Of a stretch of 64,000 bases of DNA, positions 36,817 to 45,672 are shown in pieces. Both the position numbers and the translations under genes were made by a program. The number at the start of each line of letters is the position of its first letter. The stretch's first letter is position 1. Source of the stretch: a bacterium (GTDB lineage Bacteria; Zhuqueibacterota; QNDG01; JAFGCO01); the NCBI GenBank assembly GCA_016930535.1, contig JAFGGN010000097.1:1-64000 (forward strand), written 5' to 3'. The notes under the pieces are model-generated. The model saw nothing but the letters and a program-made list of their open reading frames with translations, did no database searches and was not told the origin of the DNA.

Positions 36817-38877
36817 ATGCACGACATCTTTGACGAATATAAGATCGCATTTCTCGAGGAAACGCTGGAGCATCTGCATCAGTTGAACGACGACCTGATT
36901 GCCCTCGAAAAAAACCACAATGACAGCAAACTGATCGACAGCATCTTTCGTGTCATGCATACGCTGAAAAGCTCGGCTGCTGCGGTAGGATACGACGACC
37001 TCGGCATATTCGCCCATCAGGCCGAAGACCTCGTCCAGCAGATCCGGAACAAAACGCTTAAAATCACGCAGCAAATCGTCAACGTGCTGTTTCAGGCATT
37101 CGACACCATTCAGAATTACATCGATGCTGTTCAAAGCGGTGATAACATCAGCGAAAATCATTTTGAAAACGTCCTCTCCCATATAAAGAAATCGACCTCG
37201 CATAAAAAACAAGGTACCAGAAAACCGGATATCTCCGGCTCCGCGGCTGCTGCGTCGCCAGAAAATTGGCCTAAATCCCTGATCGAGGCCGTAAAGAAAC
37301 TGCAGGGAAGTCGGCAGCATTGCTATGAAATCCGTATCGAGATCGATCCGGCGGAACCCTTAAAATGGCTCCGCGCAGAACTGGTGATCAATCACGCACT
37401 CAAGACAGGCAAGATCATCCATATATCGCCCGACAAGTCGACATTTCAATCGGATTCATTTACCGGTACATTTACTCTCTTCCTGGTCACGGATAAATCG
37501 GCAGCCATCGTACGCAAGAAAATGTCGATCGATCTGATCAATATCACTACGTTTAAAAACGTATCCGTCGATGACAGTGCTGCATCTGATAAAACGCGCC
37601 GGGAAACCGGGGATGAACAATCCTCCTTCACGCAAATAAAATCGGGTTCTTCCACCAATACAATCCGCGTCCCCGTACGTAAACTGGATCAGATCATGCA
37701 TCTGGCCGGCGAACTGGTTGTCGCGAATTCCTCACTGAGAATACTGGAGAAAAAAATCAGGGAGATTCACCGGGACGATGCGGTATATCATGAGATGAAC
37801 CAAATAGTCGAAACATTCGCCAAGTTGTCGACGGCCCTGCAGAGCCGTATTCTGAAAACCCGCATGCTGCCCATCCATACACTGTTCAATCAGTATCATC
37901 GTGTGGTCAGGGATCTGTCGCTGAAGGAATCCAAGGAAATCGATTTGATCATTCGCGGTGAAGAAACCGAACTTGATAAAAAAGTGATCGATGCCATGGG
38001 CGATCCCCTCACCCATCTGATCCGTAACGCAGTCGATCACGGAATCGAAACGCCCGAAAAGCGAATGAAATCCGGCAAGCCCCGCAGGGGCATGATCGAG
38101 CTGTCCGCTTCGCAGGCGGGAAACCATGTGATCATCTCAGTCAAGGATGACGGCAGGGGGCTCGACCTTGAGAAGATAAAAAGCGTGGCCGTCAAAGAGG
38201 GGTATTTCGAGGAAGCCATCGCATCCGAGCTTCTTCCGCGTGACGTTTTCAACGTGATTTTTGAACCCGGATTCAGCACCGCGGAAAAAATCAGTTCTGT
38301 ATCGGGCCGCGGTGTGGGGCTCGATGTGGTCAATAATATTATCAGCAGTCTCAACGGAAGCGTACAAATCGAATCTTCGGATCAGGGCACGGAATTTATC
38401 ATCACCATGCCGCTGACCCTGGCCATATCCACAGTTATTGTGGTCGAAGCAGGTAAAAGTGCTTACGGAATACCGATCAGTGATATTCAAAAGACGATCA
38501 AGGTCCCCGCAAATCTGCTGAAAAGCCGTGCCAGTATTCAGGCATTGAACTGGTCCAATCAGATCATTCCGATTATGGCGCTTTCACAGATACTGGACAG
38601 CGAATCCAGAAAACTGCCCGTGGATATACACGGGAATGTTTCGGTCATTGTCGTGAAGTACAGGGACCGGGAAATCGGGCTCATAGTCGACAATATCCTG
38701 GGCAAACAGGAAATCGTCATGAAACCGCTCGAAGAGCATTACAAGGCCATCCGCGGCATCTCCGGCGCCGCCATACTGGGTGACGGCACAGTCATCCTGA
38801 TCGCAGATATTCTGGGCATGCTTCAAATAGTCCGGGAAGTGGAAGAAAATGTAAAGAAAAAACACAACAAAAAATAG
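36817..38877 (+). CDS. cheA: CheA chemotaxis histidine kinase
   Basis: Central kinase of the array, 686 residues. P1 Hpt domain with phospho-His48 ('FRVMHTLKSSAAAVG'). A P2-like response-regulator docking domain covers about 170-250; its layout is close to Thermotoga-type P2. P3 dimerisation: 'VPVRKLDQIMHLAGELVV'. P4 ATPase: 'HLIRNAVDHGIETPEKR', 'DDGRGLDLEKI', 'FEPGFSTAEK', 'GRGVGLDVV'. P5 CheW-like domain at the C-terminus. All catalytic elements look intact. Confidence 0.96.
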   Translation: MHDIFDEYKIAFLEETLEHLHQLNDDLIALEKNHNDSKLIDSIFRVMHTLKSSAAAVGYDDLGIFAHQAEDLVQQIRNKTLKITQQIVNVLFQAFDTIQNYIDAVQSGDNISENHFENVLSHIKKSTSHKKQGTRKPDISGSAAAASPENWPKSLIEAVKKLQGSRQHCYEIRIEIDPAEPLKWLRAELVINHALKTGKIIHISPDKSTFQSDSFTGTFTLFLVTDKSAAIVRKKMSIDLINITTFKNVSVDDSAASDKTRRETGDEQSSFTQIKSGSSTNTIRVPVRKLDQIMHLAGELVVANSSLRILEKKIREIHRDDAVYHEMNQIVETFAKLSTALQSRILKTRMLPIHTLFNQYHRVVRDLSLKESKEIDLIIRGEETELDKKVIDAMGDPLTHLIRNAVDHGIETPEKRMKSGKPRRGMIELSASQAGNHVIISVKDDGRGLDLEKIKSVAVKEGYFEEAIASELLPRDVFNVIFEPGFSTAEKISSVSGRGVGLDVVNNIISSLNGSVQIESSDQGTEFIITMPLTLAISTVIVVEAGKSAYGIPISDIQKTIKVPANLLKSRASIQALNWSNQIIPIMALSQILDSESRKLPVDIHGNVSVIVVKYRDREIGLIVDNILGKQEIVMKPLEEHYKAIRGISGAAILGDGTVILIADILGMLQIVREVEENVKKKHNKK

Positions 38878-38899
38878 ACCGTTAGGAGAACATGGCCCC

Positions 38900-39526
38900 A
38901 TGTCAAATCTTACTGAACAACTGAAGGGATTCAATGTGTCCTCGGCCACATTGGAGAGCGTGGAACGCATTTTCAAATACGCATTCGAGCAGGCGGCCGA
39001 ATCCGCTTCCATGCTTGTAGGCAGGAAAATGACGATCGACCAGATTTATATCCACATCAAAAGTGGCGAGACTTTTATGAGTCAGGTCGAAGACGAGTTT
39101 GAAACCTGCTATTTTGCTTCGATCATCAAAACCATGAATGATATGAATTTCAACATTCTGTTTCTGATATCGGAGAGAGAAGGCGTCGGTTTATATCACT
39201 CTTTGACCGGACTGTCGGAGAGCTCCAGTATGATTACATCGGATATGATATCCGCTGTAGGCGAGCTGAACAATATACTGGGAAGTGCATTCATCAACAG
39301 CCTGGCCAATTACCTGAAAACCGTGATTCATGCCACGCCCCCCTACAATACCTACGATATGCTCGGTGCGGTGATGGAATGTATCGTACTTCAGGACGAA
39401 TTCATGAACAAGGAGTTCCTGTGCGCGGATGCAACATTGAGGGAGAAGGATCGTGACGGATTCCTGGTCCGGTTAATCATCATGTCGAACAAGGATCATT
39501 TCATTGATGTGATCAACAGATTTTAG
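38900..39526 (+). CDS. cheC: CheC-like CheY-P phosphatase
   Basis: Member of the CheC/FliY/CheX phosphatase family, 208 residues. One active-site motif fits S-x3-E-x2-N-x22-P exactly, beginning at 'SAVGELNNILGSAF' and ending in 'HATPP'. The second half lacks a matching E-x2-N, so only one site is expected. An AGGAG lies 11 nt before the ATG. It is followed at once by cheD, and the two proteins interact in other bacteria. Confidence 0.82.
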   Translation: MSNLTEQLKGFNVSSATLESVERIFKYAFEQAAESASMLVGRKMTIDQIYIHIKSGETFMSQVEDEFETCYFASIIKTMNDMNFNILFLISEREGVGLYHSLTGLSESSSMITSDMISAVGELNNILGSAFINSLANYLKTVIHATPPYNTYDMLGAVMECIVLQDEFMNKEFLCADATLREKDRDGFLVRLIIMSNKDHFIDVINRF

Positions 39527-39534
39527 GGAACATC

Positions 39535-40008
39535 ATGGAAACTTTTCTCAAAATGTCTGAAATCCATGTAGCCAGGGCGCCCGATATCATTAAAACCGTG
39601 GTCGGCTCGTGTATTGCTCTGTGCATCTGGGACCAGGAAACGAAAATAGGCGGCATGGCCCATATCATGCTTCCTGAAAGAAACGGCGACATTGGGGCGC
39701 CACCGGGAAAATATGCCGATATCGCTGTTCAGGCCCTGATCGACCAAATGAAGGGAAAAGGTGCTGCTGAAAAGCACATGATCGCCACATGTATCGGCGG
39801 TGCCGCGATGTTCGCGACACTGACCGGGCAGAAAATGACCATCGGCGACCGGAATGCCGATATTGTCAAACAGTATTTAGAAAAATACAGAATACCCATT
39901 ATGATCGAATCTGTTGGCGGATTTGCAGGGCGCAAGGTCTCTTTAAACTGTTCGGACGGGGCCGTGACTGTCACCATGTTAAATAAAAAGATGCAATTGT
40001 TTCAGTGA
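39535..40008 (+). CDS. cheD: CheD receptor deamidase
   Basis: Deamidates receptor glutamines and, in CheC-containing systems, stimulates CheC. 157 residues with the catalytic triad visible: Thr21 and Cys26 in 'KTVVGSCIALCIWD' and His43 in 'GGMAHIMLPE'. The distal part ('GGFAGRKVSLNCSDGAVTV') also fits. Tightly packed between cheC and cheB. Confidence 0.95.
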   Translation: METFLKMSEIHVARAPDIIKTVVGSCIALCIWDQETKIGGMAHIMLPERNGDIGAPPGKYADIAVQALIDQMKGKGAAEKHMIATCIGGAAMFATLTGQKMTIGDRNADIVKQYLEKYRIPIMIESVGGFAGRKVSLNCSDGAVTVTMLNKKMQLFQ

Positions 40009-40013
40009 GAAAA

Positions 40014-41093
40014 ATGTCGAAACTCAAATCAAATAAGCCGATTAAAGTTTTCTGTGTGGATGATTCTCCATTGATAAGGAAGATCCTGACCCGGATGATC
40101 GGGGACCATCCGGATTTTCAACTTCTGGGAACGGCCCATAACGGAAAAGTGGCCCTTGAAAAAATTGCTGCACTTAAACCGGATGTCATCACGCTCGATT
40201 TTGAAATGCCCGAGATGAATGGTCTGGAAACACTGCGGTGCATCATGAATGATATGCCGACTCCGGTCATCATGCTGAGCTCCTATTCCGTGGAAGGTGC
40301 GGACCTGACATTCCAGGCACTGGACATGGGTGCCGTGGACTTTGTGGCCAAACCGCATCCCATTTTTTCCAGAAGCATAGAAGATATCGAATCACACATA
40401 CTGAACAAGATCCGTACAGCCAATCAGATCAAAGTGAAAAAAATAGATATTGCGGCCATGGATACGACAATTATCCCGAAGCCGTCTCCCAAGAAAAACT
40501 CAAAAAAGCCGGCAAGGCAATGCGATTTTATCATTTCCCTGGGCATTTCCACAGGCGGACCGAAAGCATTAAAGGAAATTCTCCCTTCGATTCCTGCAGA
40601 TGTCAATGCCTGCTTCATGATTGTTCAGCATATGCCGCCCGGATTTACAAAAGCGCTGGCCAGCCGGTTAAACGATATTTCCCCGGCTGAAATCAAGGAA
40701 GCGGAAGAAGGCGATCCGCTCAAGGCCGGCCGTATTTATATAGCCAAAGGCGATCATCATCTGATTGTCCGTGATCATGACGTTGAATGGACCGCAGGCC
40801 TGAGTCAGAACGGCCATGTATCCAGTTTCAGACCTTCTATCGATGTGCTCATGAAATCGACAGCAGAAAATTTTGAAGATAAAAACATCGGCGTGATCAT
40901 GACCGGCATGTGTGCGGACGGTGTGGAAGGCGTGAGGCATGTCAAGGAAAAGAATGGTTATGTGATCGCTCAGGATGAAAAAACATCCGTGATCTTCGGT
41001 ATGAATAAATTATCGATTCAGTCCGGATACGTGGATGAGGTTTTGCCTTTGAACCGGATCGTCCCGAAAATATTAAATCATATAAAATACTGA
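40014..41093 (+). CDS. cheB: CheB receptor methylesterase
   Basis: Removes methyl groups from receptors when phosphorylated. 359 residues from ATG 40014; a GTG at 40005 overlapping the cheD stop is the alternative. Receiver with phospho-Asp62 ('VITLDFEMPEMNG'), linker, then the esterase with Ser in 'GISTGGPKAL', His in 'VQHMPPGFTKALA' and Asp in 'GVIMTGMCADGVEG'. Confidence 0.95.
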   Translation: MSKLKSNKPIKVFCVDDSPLIRKILTRMIGDHPDFQLLGTAHNGKVALEKIAALKPDVITLDFEMPEMNGLETLRCIMNDMPTPVIMLSSYSVEGADLTFQALDMGAVDFVAKPHPIFSRSIEDIESHILNKIRTANQIKVKKIDIAAMDTTIIPKPSPKKNSKKPARQCDFIISLGISTGGPKALKEILPSIPADVNACFMIVQHMPPGFTKALASRLNDISPAEIKEAEEGDPLKAGRIYIAKGDHHLIVRDHDVEWTAGLSQNGHVSSFRPSIDVLMKSTAENFEDKNIGVIMTGMCADGVEGVRHVKEKNGYVIAQDEKTSVIFGMNKLSIQSGYVDEVLPLNRIVPKILNHIKY

Positions 41094-41112
41094 TTAAAGG
41101 AGGTGAACTTTC

Positions 41113-41622
41113 ATGTGTATTCAGGATTTGGACGCGAATTTCATTGAATTGTTTCTTGATTCGATCGAATCCACATTTTCCAAGGTATTCAACACGGAAG
41201 TGACACGCGGTCAGATGTCCATATGGAGAAATCAGCTTGCGGATCATGATATTGCCGTGGTAACGGGAATTATCGGAGAAGAACACACGGGTATGGTGAT
41301 TTACAGCATGAAAGGATGTACAGCCGAACGAATGATCCAGTTCCTCGATCCGAGTCTGGCAAAAGAAAATGACATGAAGATGATTTACGATGGTTTAAGT
41401 GAAATCATCTGTATCCTGTCAGGAAACGCGATGACCTATTTCTCGGAAAATGAAGTGGAGATCGATATCACGACTCCTTCTATTGTCGCGGGGAATGCAT
41501 TTCAAATGCATATGCCCAACCATACGATGCTGACAGCAGATTTGCTTTCACAATTCGGCACCATGGATGTGAACATTGCCATCAAACGTCACGGAAAAAA
41601 ACATAAGATAAAAGCAGCCTAA
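41113..41622 (+). CDS. cheX: CheX-like protein with altered active site
   Basis: CheX-family protein of 169 residues, normally a dimeric CheY-P phosphatase. The family helix carries E-x2-N; here it reads 'LSEIICILSGNAMTYF', with Glu97 present and Cys100 where Asn is expected. The codon is TGT, so it is not a simple misreading of the frame. It may be inactive, bind CheY without dephosphorylating it, or use another residue. AAAGGAGGTGA gives it one of the strongest ribosome sites in the operon. Confidence 0.82.
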   Translation: MCIQDLDANFIELFLDSIESTFSKVFNTEVTRGQMSIWRNQLADHDIAVVTGIIGEEHTGMVIYSMKGCTAERMIQFLDPSLAKENDMKMIYDGLSEIICILSGNAMTYFSENEVEIDITTPSIVAGNAFQMHMPNHTMLTADLLSQFGTMDVNIAIKRHGKKHKIKAA

Positions 41623-41636
41623 AGGAGGTTTATACT

Positions 41637-41999
41637 ATGGGAAAAATAATGATTGTGGACGATGCGCGATTGATGCGGAACATCATTCGAAACGCATTGA
41701 ACGAAAATGAAGAGTACAAGATCGTAGAGGCAACAAACGGCAAGGAAGCGGTCGAACTTTACAAACGGGAACAGCCGGACATTGTCACCATGGACATCAC
41801 CATGGAAGAGAAAAACGGAGTCGAGGCCGCAAAGGAAATACTCGAATATGATGCCAATGCAAAAATCATCATGGTCACATCCCTGGGTCAGGAAAAACTG
41901 CTTCAGGAATGTGTCGAGGCCGGCGTCAGTGATTACATTGTCAAACCCTTCACAAAGGAACGGATTATGTCATCGGTGAGCAACTCGCTGAAAAATTGA
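41637..41999 (+). CDS. cheY: CheY-like response regulator 1
   Basis: Single receiver domain, 120 residues. Acid pair in 'IMIVDDARLMR', phospho-Asp53 ('DIVTMDITMEEKNG'), Thr in 'IIMVTSLGQE' and Lys in 'YIVKPFTKE'. AAAGGAGG precedes the ATG. Its close paralogue follows at once; both are likely CheA phosphorylation targets. Confidence 0.94.
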   Translation: MGKIMIVDDARLMRNIIRNALNENEEYKIVEATNGKEAVELYKREQPDIVTMDITMEEKNGVEAAKEILEYDANAKIIMVTSLGQEKLLQECVEAGVSDYIVKPFTKERIMSSVSNSLKN

Positions 42000-42026
42000 A
42001 AGTTGTAAAACGAGACGGAGCATACG

Positions 42027-42446
42027 ATGAAGAAAATACTCATAGCGGACGATGCAAAACTCATGCGGGATATCATTGAACATGTCCTCAATGAAACGGG
42101 GCAGTTCGAAATAATCAATGCCCACAATGGCAGGGAAGCCATCGATAAGTATAAATCGCACAAACCCGACGTCGTGACAATGGATATCACGATGGACGAA
42201 AAAAACGGCCTGGAAGCTACACAGGAAATCATGGCCTTTGACGCCAATGCAAAAATCATTATTGTCACCTCTCTGGGGCAGGATAAGCTGCTCAATGCCT
42301 GTCTGGCTTCCGGTGCCCGTGATTACATCATTAAACCCTTTTCCAAAGACCGGATCAAAGCATCCATCCTGAATGCCCTGGAAGATACATCGATTGTGTC
42401 GAAGCAGACGCACAGGTCCCATCTGGATATGCCGATCGTGACCTGA
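42027..42446 (+). CDS. cheY: CheY-like response regulator 2
   Basis: Receiver of 139 residues, paralogous to the preceding CheY: 'ILIADDAKLMR', phospho-Asp53 in 'DVVTMDITMDEKNG', 'IIIVTSLGQD' and 'YIIKPFSKDR'. It has a C-terminal extension of about 20 residues after the receiver fold that the first copy lacks. One of the two may be a phosphate sink, or they may serve different outputs. Confidence 0.93.
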   Translation: MKKILIADDAKLMRDIIEHVLNETGQFEIINAHNGREAIDKYKSHKPDVVTMDITMDEKNGLEATQEIMAFDANAKIIIVTSLGQDKLLNACLASGARDYIIKPFSKDRIKASILNALEDTSIVSKQTHRSHLDMPIVT

Positions 42447-42477
42447 TAGAACAACCACGAAGCGGAGATGGTGTATT

Positions 42478-43587
42478 ATGGCGTTGGAGATGGTATTTAT
42501 TGAACGTATCTGGATCGAACTGCTGGAGGCGGCCGATATCCCCTGTTTTATTATGGACGGGCAGGGTCGGCTCATCGATGCCAACAGCTCCCTGAAATCC
42601 TGGATCGGTTATGCATCCTGGCAGGACATCACGGATAAAAACCTGTTTCAATATCTGGGACTGAATAACCGGCAGCCTGAACTCCGGAAGCATCTGCAGG
42701 ATCATGGTCTGAATCAATATCCTCTGGATATCGAATATCGCGGGAAGAAAAAACATATTCGGCTCACATGCCGGGAAATGCAGGTACATCTGCATCAAAT
42801 GCCCCTCTATTATGGAATGATTATCGATGATACTGAAAAGACGGAACTCATACAGAAATGGAAAACAAGTCAAAAAGAAATGATCCTCGGCCGTCTGACG
42901 GGTGAAGTCATTCATGATTATAATAATGTAAACAATATAATACAAAATTGTACGGATCTGATTCATTCACAATTACCTGCCGGCGATCCCAATCAGGCAG
43001 ATTTGGAAGCCATCAGTCAGGCATCCAAAAAAGCCTCGGATCTGACCGGAAAACTGCTCTCTTTTCTGCAAAACGAACCTTCGGATCATCCTGAAACCTT
43101 CTCTGTGCATGAACAGCTTCATCGGATGACCGATCTGATTCTTCATTTAATGCAGAAACACATTCGCATAGAAACTCATCTGCTGGCCGATGAGGATACG
43201 ATTTACGGTGAAATATCCGCATTCGAGAATATCCTGATGAATCTGTTCATCAATGCCAAAGAGGCCATGCCGGACGGCGGGACACTGACACTGATGACAC
43301 AGAATGTCTATATGATCGAAGCGGCTCCGGTACAGGAGAAAATGCTTTTACGCCCGGTAAATTATCTTTACCTTCAGGTCCGGGATACAGGCAAAGGAAT
43401 ACCGCAGGAAATTCAAAAAGATATATTCAAACCGTTTTACACGACACGGCCCGATGGAACGGGGCTCGGGCTTTCCATTGTCCGGGAAAGTGTCCGTCAT
43501 TTCAAGGGTCATATTTCTGTTTCCAGCTGTCCTGAAGAAGGATCGGCATTTCATCTCTATCTTCCCCTCTCCAATCCTTCATCATAA
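42478..43587 (+). CDS. PAS-containing histidine kinase
   Basis: Cytosolic kinase of 369 residues at the end of the chemosensory operon. An N-terminal PAS-like region (about 10-115; 'CFIMDGQGRLIDANSSLKSW') is followed by the phospho-His in 'GEVIHDYNNVNNII', N-box 'NLFINAKEAMPDGG', G1 'VRDTGKGIP', 'FKPFYTTRPDGTG' and 'GLGLSIV'. All core residues look intact. It may feed phosphate to one of the CheY proteins independently of CheA (inference). Confidence 0.9.
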   Translation: MALEMVFIERIWIELLEAADIPCFIMDGQGRLIDANSSLKSWIGYASWQDITDKNLFQYLGLNNRQPELRKHLQDHGLNQYPLDIEYRGKKKHIRLTCREMQVHLHQMPLYYGMIIDDTEKTELIQKWKTSQKEMILGRLTGEVIHDYNNVNNIIQNCTDLIHSQLPAGDPNQADLEAISQASKKASDLTGKLLSFLQNEPSDHPETFSVHEQLHRMTDLILHLMQKHIRIETHLLADEDTIYGEISAFENILMNLFINAKEAMPDGGTLTLMTQNVYMIEAAPVQEKMLLRPVNYLYLQVRDTGKGIPQEIQKDIFKPFYTTRPDGTGLGLSIVRESVRHFKGHISVSSCPEEGSAFHLYLPLSNPSS

Positions 43588-43618
43588 CCATAAATTCATG
43601 ATCCACACTTAAAATCGC

Positions 43619-43647
43619 TTGTCTCATGAAGACGAAATCAATATATT
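43619..43647 (+). promoter_or_regulatory. Candidate promoter of the DUF4177 gene
   Basis: TTGTCT (43619-43624), 17 bp, TATATT (43642-43647); start near 43654, 25 nt before ATG 43679. Confidence 0.5.
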
Positions 43648-43678
43648 ATAACCGTCACCGAATTGAGGAGAACCGAAT

Positions 43679-43930
43679 ATGGCATGGCAATATAAACTGA
43701 TCGACAGCAATGCATTTAAGAAACCAGGACTTATGAAAGATTTCGCTCCGGCCGATGTGGAAGCCTATTTAAATAAACTGGGCCAGCAGGGATGGGAGAT
43801 CGTTTCTTTTGACTGCAGGTTCAAACTGAAAGCTGTCGAATTTTTTTACGGTCTGGCCAAACGCGAAGCACAGGGTGCACCGCAGGAACCTGCTGCAGAG
43901 CAAGCTGAAGTAAATCCCGAATCCCCTTAA
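43679..43930 (+). CDS. Small DUF4177-like protein
   Basis: 83 residues. 'WQYKLIDSN', 'DVEAYLNKLGQQGWEIVSFD' (a typical DUF4177 core) and a C-terminal Ala/Glu/Gln-rich tail. GAGGAG lies before the ATG and a good promoter match lies upstream. Function unknown for the family; no operon partner. Confidence 0.8.
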   Translation: MAWQYKLIDSNAFKKPGLMKDFAPADVEAYLNKLGQQGWEIVSFDCRFKLKAVEFFYGLAKREAQGAPQEPAAEQAEVNPESP

Positions 43931-44053
43931 AAAACAAGCCATCCATTTTATACCACATCTGCGGCCGGACAGCATTCCGGCTGCGGCCGGTTTCATTATT
44001 GAAAAACAGCATCCGGTCCGATCCGGTTGCTGAAGCAGGAAGGAAATGATACG

Positions 44054-44602
44054 ATGCCCTTGAAATTCACACCGTTACCTTTATCGGGCGTGATCTGTAT
44101 CGAACCGGTCATTTTTGAAGACAATCGCGGCTTTTTTTGTGAGACTTACAAACAGTCCGAGTTCAAAGAGAACGGGATCGAAGAAAAATTCGTTCAGGAC
44201 AACATATCCTATTCGAAGAAAAATGTAATCAGGGGCCTTCATTTTCAGACAGCACCATCTCCCCAGGGCAAACTCGTAATGGCCCTGCAGGGACAGATTT
44301 TTGATGTGGCTGTGGATATCCGCCGGTCATCCTCCACCTTCGGCCACTGGATCGCCAGAGAACTTTCTGCGGCCAACCGGCGTATGCTCTACATCCCGCC
44401 CGGATTTGCGCATGGATTTTGTGTGTTAAGCGAAACGGCTTCTGTAATGTACAAATGCACAGCAGAATATGCACCGGCCTGTGAGAGAGGCATACGATGG
44501 AACGATGCCGGACTGAACATCGAATGGCCGGTCCATGATCCCGTTATATCGATTAAAGATATGCAGCTTCCTGGACTGCAGGATGCCGATCTCTCATTTT
44601 GA
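44054..44602 (+). CDS. rfbC: dTDP-4-dehydrorhamnose 3,5-epimerase
   Basis: Cupin-fold epimerase of dTDP-L-rhamnose synthesis, 182 residues from ATG 44054; an upstream in-frame TTG is not needed. Signatures: 'FEDNRGFFCETYKQSEF', 'FVQDNISYSKKNVIRGLHFQ' (catalytic His) and 'YIPPGFAHGFCVLSE'. The other rhamnose genes (rfbA, B, D) are not in the window. A methyltransferase gene starts 46 bp after its stop. Confidence 0.95.
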   Translation: MPLKFTPLPLSGVICIEPVIFEDNRGFFCETYKQSEFKENGIEEKFVQDNISYSKKNVIRGLHFQTAPSPQGKLVMALQGQIFDVAVDIRRSSSTFGHWIARELSAANRRMLYIPPGFAHGFCVLSETASVMYKCTAEYAPACERGIRWNDAGLNIEWPVHDPVISIKDMQLPGLQDADLSF

Positions 44603-44648
44603 TTTCCCAAACAGCGCACTAAACCTTGCTTTTGATGCGGAGAAAACA

Positions 44649-45563
44649 ATGCCGGTCGATTTAAAACTGCTCCATATTCTCGCCTGTCCCGATTGTCATG
44701 GGAAACTGTCCGCAACCGAAACCGGCCTGGTGTGCGGATCATGCAGCCGTTCTTTCGATCTGCACGAGGGTATCCCGCTGCTTTATCCGCGGGAACTGGA
44801 TATCGGCCATTTTCGTGAGGAGACGCTGCTGGCCGAAATGATGCTCCAATCCGGATCGGAAAAACGGTCCGGATTCAATGCATCGCAATGGAAACTTGCC
44901 AAACAGGAATTCTGGGACATGGTGCTCGGTCTGATGCATGATCCCCCCAGGAGGCTTCTCTATGCGGGCTGCGGATTCGATACCGGATTCCGTGAATTCC
45001 AGAAACGCGGTGATGATTTTATCAATTTCGATCTGATTCCCGATATGCTTGAAACCCTGATGAAGCAGCATCAGGCTGAATCCTGCGTGGCCGGAGACAT
45101 GAATGCATTGCCGTTTCAGCCGGAAACCTTCGACGCCATTATCATTATCGATGTACTGCATCATGAAAGCGCACATTTGCCCGTGATTCTGGGGGCCCTT
45201 TCCAAATTACTGAAACCGGACGGCAACCTGTTTATCGAGGATATCAATGCATGGGGCCTGTATCAGATCTATAAATCCATCTGCATGCCCAGACCATTGT
45301 ACCGCTTTTTACGCTCCTTTTATCACCGGTTCAGACACGCGCATCATGCCCCGGCAGAATACGAATTCCCGACCAGTTTCCGGAAGGTGAAAACCGTTTT
45401 GACCGGTCTGGGTTTTCATTCGGTCGAAGCGCATCCCACAACCGCCTATCCCTATGTGAACAGACTCGGTTTCCGATTGTATCATCTTCTCGGCAGGCTG
45501 CCCGGTGTCCATCGCCGTTTCAATTACCATTACATGCTGTCCGCAAAAAAAAGCCGCCCCTGA
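44649..45563 (+). CDS. SAM-dependent methyltransferase with Trm112-like zinc ribbon
   Basis: 304 residues from ATG 44649 (GGAG upstream). The N-terminal zinc-ribbon has paired CxxC motifs ('ILACPDCHGKL' and 'VCGSCSRSF'). The class I methyltransferase fold has 'LLYAGCGFDTGFREF' and 'IIIIDVLHHESAH'. Proteins with this layout often modify sugars or lipids in surface-polysaccharide loci, and it follows rfbC. Substrate unknown. Confidence 0.88.
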   Translation: MPVDLKLLHILACPDCHGKLSATETGLVCGSCSRSFDLHEGIPLLYPRELDIGHFREETLLAEMMLQSGSEKRSGFNASQWKLAKQEFWDMVLGLMHDPPRRLLYAGCGFDTGFREFQKRGDDFINFDLIPDMLETLMKQHQAESCVAGDMNALPFQPETFDAIIIIDVLHHESAHLPVILGALSKLLKPDGNLFIEDINAWGLYQIYKSICMPRPLYRFLRSFYHRFRHAHHAPAEYEFPTSFRKVKTVLTGLGFHSVEAHPTTAYPYVNRLGFRLYHLLGRLPGVHRRFNYHYMLSAKKSRP

Positions 45564-45571
45564 GGAGCGGC
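45545..45571 (-). terminator. Terminator after the PpiC lipoprotein gene
   Basis: On the minus strand a GC-rich stem (GCCGC arms, 45553-45571) is followed by eight Ts. It overlaps the last codons of the convergent methyltransferase gene and may work weakly in the other direction. Confidence 0.7.
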
Positions 45572-45672
45572 GATTTTCATTCGTGAATGACCGGAATTGG
45601 AGTCCCCAGCGGCAATCAGCGGGGAATGCGTTCGCTGTACAGATTCAGAAGTTCAGAAAAACCGGGGCAGGC

